Below are positions 14,836 through 17,551 of a stretch of 17,551 bases of DNA, one piece after another. Location of the stretch: contig JBHIBD010000042.1 of the NCBI GenBank assembly GCA_046758865.1, forward strand, positions 1-17,551, given 5' to 3'. The notes under the pieces were generated by a model. That model made no database searches and was not told the DNA's origin. It was given only the letters and a program-made list of their open reading frames with translations. The translations under genes and the position numbers were made by a program. Position 1 is the stretch's first letter, and each line of letters starts with the position of its first letter. Origin of the DNA: JBHIBD01 sp046758865 (GTDB lineage Bacteria > Planctomycetota > Brocadiia > Brocadiales > Bathyanammoxibiaceae).

Positions 14836-15225
14836 TTATCTTCTTCTTCTGATGAGTTTCCAGAGGTCACAACCATGCGTAGCAGGAGCTATAGATTCGT
14901 GTATTACCAGACCTTGATTCCGTTCACCAAGGTTGCCGAGGTAGCCGTAAAGCCCTGGGATGTCCACAAGGTATCCCATAAAGTGCTTTATCTCCAGTTC
15001 GCTGCCCAATCTCTTAATCATCTCGTTAACGTCTTCCAACTCTATCAGCGAATCAATATAGCTCATGACCTCAGAATCGTACCGCTCCTTCAGTTCCAGC
15101 ATCTTTTTCTTGTGACCGTTAAGTGTGTTAATCAGCTCTTCTTTCCTTTTTACGTTCTCTTCAAAGGCCCGTTTCTTGCCCTCAAGTTCAGCAAGCCTTG
15201 CCTTCAGTCCTTGGATCATTTGCAT
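14836..15225 (-). CDS. Small coiled-coil protein of unknown function
   Basis: I do not recognise this 129-residue protein. Residues 1-75 are a highly charged, Leu/Lys/Glu-rich helix (LKARLAELEGKKRAFEE, KKKMLELKERYDSEV) typical of a coiled coil. After about residue 75 comes a non-helical part with Gly, Tyr and Pro (FMGYLVDIPGLYGYLGN), and the end is basic (LIRRRR). There is no signal peptide and no membrane segment. The start is well supported: a perfect AGGAGG lies 8 bases upstream of the ATG at 15225. It is transcribed against the flanking polysaccharide genes, and its promoter would lie in the palindrome region. It may be an unrelated insertion or a small cytoplasmic regulator of the export machine. 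A long antisense frame through it appears to be a shadow. Confidence 0.75.
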   Translation of the reverse strand: MQMIQGLKARLAELEGKKRAFEENVKRKEELINTLNGHKKKMLELKERYDSEVMSYIDSLIELEDVNEMIKRLGSELEIKHFMGYLVDIPGLYGYLGNLGERNQGLVIHESIAPATHGCDLWKLIRRRR

Positions 15226-15233
15226 ATTGTAAA

Positions 15234-15239
15234 CCTCCT
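15234..15239 (-). promoter_or_regulatory. Strong Shine-Dalgarno of the coiled-coil gene
   Basis: AGGAGG on the minus strand lies 8 bases before the ATG at 15225. It is the strongest ribosome site noticed in the window and the main reason to accept this small gene. Confidence 0.75.
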
Positions 15240-15265
15240 TATTGTTGGAACATATGTAAATGTAG

Positions 15266-15285
15266 CGTGCCAGCTTGCTGGCACG
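15266..15285. repeat. REP-like palindrome A
   Basis: CGTGCCAGC-TT-GCTGGCACG is a perfect 9-bp stem with a 2-base centre. It is preceded by GTAG, the tetranucleotide often found at the foot of REP hairpins recognised by RAYT transposases. It is the first of three such palindromes within 95 bp. Confidence 0.8.
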
Positions 15286-15295
15286 TTGGTTTTAG

Positions 15296-15315
15296 CGTGG
15301 GAGCTCGCTCCCACG
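15296..15315. repeat. REP-like palindrome B
   Basis: CGTGGGAGC-TC-GCTCCCACG is a perfect 9-bp stem with a 2-base centre. It starts exactly 30 bp after palindrome A and shares its frame (TAGCGTG before, CACGTT after) with compensatory changes in both arms. The two are copies of one element family with base-pairing conserved. Confidence 0.8.
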
Positions 15316-15325
15316 TTTGGCAGAC

Positions 15326-15359
15326 GTACCATGGGGTACCGCAGGGCTTCAGCCCTGCG
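15326..15359. repeat. REP-like palindrome C with an adjoining GTACC dyad
   Basis: CGCAGGGCT-TC-AGCCCTGCG (15340-15359) is again a perfect 9-bp stem with a 2-base centre, but of a different sequence type. Immediately before it, GTACC (15326-15330) and GGTAC (15335-15339) form a further short dyad. The three 20-bp palindromes may also stop transcription between the divergent coiled-coil gene and flippase gene. Confidence 0.75.
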
Positions 15360-15381
15360 AGGTAACGAAAGAGGCGCGTTA

Positions 15382-15477
15382 ATGAAAAACACTACTATTA
15401 TTTATACTGTTCCTGACAAAACGTCAATGCCTGGATTCAACAAGATTCAACGCTATGCAACAGGGATTGGAAATTAG
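15382..15477 (+). CDS. Possible 31-residue leader ORF before the flippase
   Basis: An ATG at 15382 with GAGG 7 bases upstream opens a 31-codon frame (MKNTTIIYTVPDKTSMPG, ending in ATGIGN). Its TAG stop is directly followed by the flippase ATG. I recognise no family. It could be a translationally coupled leader peptide, the truncated end of an older gene, or a chance frame. The exact stop/start abutment and ribosome site are the only evidence. Confidence 0.3.
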   Translation: MKNTTIIYTVPDKTSMPGFNKIQRYATGIGN

Positions 15478-17058
15478 ATGAATCTATCAGATAAGGAAAA
15501 GACAGGTATCCAATGCTTAGGAGTGGGAAAGACCACAAATACCCTGCCGAAACGCTTATTGGAGCCAGGTGAATCCCTTTCTCAGCGGGTGGCACGCGGT
15601 GGATTTTGGGTGTTTGTCCTTCGAATAACCCAGCAGGTCTTTGGTTTTGTCAGGCTTATCATTTTGGCACGTATCCTTGCCCCTTCTGATTTTGGTCTTT
15701 TAGGGATTGCCCTGCTGGCAGTGGGTACTTTGGAGACCTTCTCTAAGACGGGTTTCCAACAAGCCTTAGTTCAGAGAAAAGGGGATGTCGCTCATTATCT
15801 TGATACTGCGTGGACAGTTTCTGTAATCCGAGGAGTCATTTTATTTGCCATCTTATTCTTCTCTGCACCCTATGTGGCCCTCTTTTTTGACAGTCCCCAG
15901 GCAACCCCGATTATTCAGGTTATTGGGGTCTCAATGCTTCTCACAGGGCTTACCAATGTTGGTGTGGTTTACTTTCAGAAAGAGCTGGAATTTAGAAAAC
16001 AGTTTATCTATCAACTAAGTGGCACGTTAGCCGATTTTGTTATGGCAGTTTCAGCCGCCATAATCTTACAGAATGTCTGGGCCCTTGTTTACGGACTGCT
16101 TGCAGGGAATATAGTCAGATTTATCATGTCCTACCTCGTTCACCCGTACCGACCCCGCCTGAGTTTTGATTTGGAGCAGTTCAAAGAGCTATTTGGATTC
16201 GGCAAGTGGGTGCTTGGTTCAAGCATATTGGTTTTTCTTATTACTCAGGGTGACGATATTTTTGTGGGAAAGCTGCTTGGTGTAACCGCCTTAGGTTTTT
16301 ATCAACTGGCTTACAGGATATCAAACATGCCAGCGACAGAGATTGCGCATGTAATCTCCCAGGTAACATTTCCCGCCTACTCTAAGCTGCAAGATGACAT
16401 ACCTAGATTAAGAGAGGCCTATCTTAAGGTACTGCAGCTTACAGCATTTTTGTCCTTCCCAATAGCCGGGTTGATTTTTGTGCTAGCGCCGGATTTTACA
16501 AAGATATTTTTAGGCGAGAAATGGATGCCGATGGTACCGGCAATGCAGGTTTTGGTCTTAGCAGGTTTAGTGAGATCAATAGGGACAACGGTGGGTAATG
16601 TTTTCTTTGCCATTGGGAAACCGAAATTAGAGGTTAAATGGGAAATAATTCGGTTGGCTACATTGGCTGCTTTCATTTATCCTTTCACGCGGTGGTGGGG
16701 AATATTGGGTACTTCGATTGCAGTATTTCTAAGCATTTTTGTATTAACTATTGGTTTTGGTTTTGCGGTAGTAAAGATTACGGGATGTGGAGGGAGAAAC
16801 TTTTTGAAAATGATAGCATCTCCTTTAATAAGTGCCGTATTTTTGGTGTTGTCCATATCGGTTTTTAAGATTGATAACAATATGATTGATGTTGATATCT
16901 GGGGTTTTTCTCTACTCGTTGTTGTAGGTGTTTTGGCCTACTTTTGCATGGTTTACTTATTAGATAATTTCTTAAGTTTATGGGGTGTATCCTCATATAA
17001 AATAAAATTTAGCAAGCTTTACAATGTTTTAAAAAAGATTCGCCAATATGAAACATAA
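15478..17058 (+). CDS. MOP-family polysaccharide flippase (Wzx-like)
   Basis: This is an integral inner-membrane protein that probably flips undecaprenyl-linked oligosaccharide units to the periplasm for polymerisation. Its 526 residues form many hydrophobic segments (about 12-14 by eye). The family-typical N-terminal stretch is RGGFWVFVLRITQQVFGFVR, followed by LARILAPSDFGLLGIAL, QALVQRKGD, GKWVLGSSILVFL and GDDIFVGKLLGVTALGFYQLAYR, as in Polysacc_synt_3-type transporters. The first 35 residues are hydrophilic and longer than usual. The ATG at 15478 has only a weak GGA upstream. The first half is near 48% GC where sampled (15661-15720), while the last part falls to about 30% (16861-16920). 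This suggests a recombination boundary inside the gene. Its 3' end overlaps the next gene by 11 bases. The transported glycan cannot be told from sequence. Confidence 0.92.
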   Translation: MNLSDKEKTGIQCLGVGKTTNTLPKRLLEPGESLSQRVARGGFWVFVLRITQQVFGFVRLIILARILAPSDFGLLGIALLAVGTLETFSKTGFQQALVQRKGDVAHYLDTAWTVSVIRGVILFAILFFSAPYVALFFDSPQATPIIQVIGVSMLLTGLTNVGVVYFQKELEFRKQFIYQLSGTLADFVMAVSAAIILQNVWALVYGLLAGNIVRFIMSYLVHPYRPRLSFDLEQFKELFGFGKWVLGSSILVFLITQGDDIFVGKLLGVTALGFYQLAYRISNMPATEIAHVISQVTFPAYSKLQDDIPRLREAYLKVLQLTAFLSFPIAGLIFVLAPDFTKIFLGEKWMPMVPAMQVLVLAGLVRSIGTTVGNVFFAIGKPKLEVKWEIIRLATLAAFIYPFTRWWGILGTSIAVFLSIFVLTIGFGFAVVKITGCGGRNFLKMIASPLISAVFLVLSISVFKIDNNMIDVDIWGFSLLVVVGVLAYFCMVYLLDNFLSLWGVSSYKIKFSKLYNVLKKIRQYET

Positions 17059-17551
17059 CAGTTTATTTAGTTTTATAGAACAGGGTAAGAGTTATTTGAA
17101 AACATTACCGTTTGTTAATGCTTTTGTTAATCTTTTAGGACACAGCAAGATCGGTAATTATTATATTCCGAAAGTATTCTATATAGAAACTACCAATCAT
17201 TGTAATGCTAGATGCTATATGTGCCCACACGATAAAATGAAAAGGGAAAAGGGGTTTATGTCGTGGGAACTTTTTAAGAAGATTATAGATGAATGTAAGA
17301 CCTTTGAAGGAAAAGGGCTTACTTTTTACCTACATAAAGACGGCGAGCCTTTATTAGACCCCCTTTTAATTAGAAGAGTGGAATATATTAAAAGAAACTT
17401 AAAGAATTCTAGGGTTGGAATGAATTCAAATGCAATGTTATTAAACAGAAAAAGAGCAATGGAGATATTAAACTCTCCTATCGATTTTATGACATTTAGT
17501 GTAGATGGTGCTTCAAAAGAACAATACGAGAAAATAAGGATTGGCCTGCAA
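17048..17551 (+). CDS. Radical SAM protein, N-terminal part (runs off the window)
   Basis: The ATG at 17048 overlaps the flippase end by 11 bases and has no clear ribosome site, so it is probably translated by coupling. The 168 visible residues include the radical SAM cluster motif CNARCYMC (C52, C56, C59 binding a 4Fe-4S cluster), preceded by the first strand (VFYIETTNH). A GGE-like motif KDGEP lies at 97-101, followed by MNSNAMLL and SVDGASKEQYEKIR. This pattern fits the SPASM-associated radical SAM enzymes that occur in surface-polysaccharide clusters, but the C-terminus that would show a SPASM domain is outside the window. GC content of the first 170 bases is about 29%, far below the regulator and export genes. 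Confidence 0.9.
   Translation, partial: MKHNSLFSFIEQGKSYLKTLPFVNAFVNLLGHSKIGNYYIPKVFYIETTNHCNARCYMCPHDKMKREKGFMSWELFKKIIDECKTFEGKGLTFYLHKDGEPLLDPLLIRRVEYIKRNLKNSRVGMNSNAMLLNRKRAMEILNSPIDFMTFSVDGASKEQYEKIRIGLQ

Noticed and set aside
15266..15359. The palindrome cluster as a CRISPR array.
   Set aside because: The units are palindromes of differing sequence with short, unequal spacers, and there is no repeated direct unit with unique spacers.
14833..15477. A 214-codon plus-strand frame through the coiled-coil gene.
   Set aside because: It is antisense to a gene with a strong ribosome site and coiled-coil composition, has no ribosome site of its own, and runs through the palindromes; only its last 31 codons were kept as a weak candidate.

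Overview
The window comes from a Gram-negative bacterium of moderate GC content. It carries a regulatory and exopolysaccharide-export locus of the kind usually found with exosortase/PEP-CTERM systems. The pointers are a lipoprotein-type Wza exporter, a Wzz-type chain-length protein, an ExeA-like ATPase with the N-terminus typical of PEP-CTERM loci, a BY-kinase-type ATPase, a giant TPR protein ending like the PrsT family, and two NtrC-type sigma-54 activators, each next to its own histidine kinase. No exosortase or PEP-CTERM substrate lies inside the window, so that link is inference. Planctomycetota, Nitrospirota and Desulfobacterota all carry such loci. The sequence alone does not let me choose among them.

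Layout. Minus strand, 6813 down to 62: a 1446-residue membrane-anchored TPR protein, then a cytosolic histidine kinase, then an NtrC-family response regulator, reading as one operon. An AT-rich divergent region (6814-7441) holds a strong -24/-12 (sigma-54) promoter for the TPR operon. It also holds a decayed, frameshifted copy of the start of the neighbouring kinase gene. Plus strand, 7442-9882: a second kinase with a pseudo-receiver domain and a second NtrC-family regulator. A 280-bp gap follows, with a long palindrome and, about 120 bp downstream of it, another strong -24/-12 promoter just before the exporter gene. Plus strand, 10163-14736: wza-like exporter, wzz-like protein, ExeA-like ATPase and a BY-kinase-like protein whose Walker A lysine is replaced by threonine. 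Minus strand, 15225-14836: a small coiled-coil protein of unknown function. Then comes a cluster of three perfect 20-bp palindromes, a short 31-codon ORF, a MOP-family flippase, and the start of a radical SAM protein cut by the window edge. Base composition falls to about 30% GC towards the right end, as in an acquired glycan-assembly cassette.

Working model (inference). One or both NtrC-type regulators, phosphorylated by soluble kinases, bind enhancer palindromes and switch on sigma-54 promoters for the TPR operon and for the exporter operon. The exporter, Wzz-like protein, ATPase and BY-kinase relative form the envelope-spanning machine. The flippase moves the lipid-linked repeat unit, and the radical SAM gene may belong to precursor synthesis. 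The most unusual points are the apparently dead BY-kinase in an otherwise complete operon, the extra C-terminal membrane segments on the Wzz-like protein and the ATPase, the paired sigma-54 promoters, the kinase-gene remnant, and the palindrome cluster at the start of the AT-rich segment.
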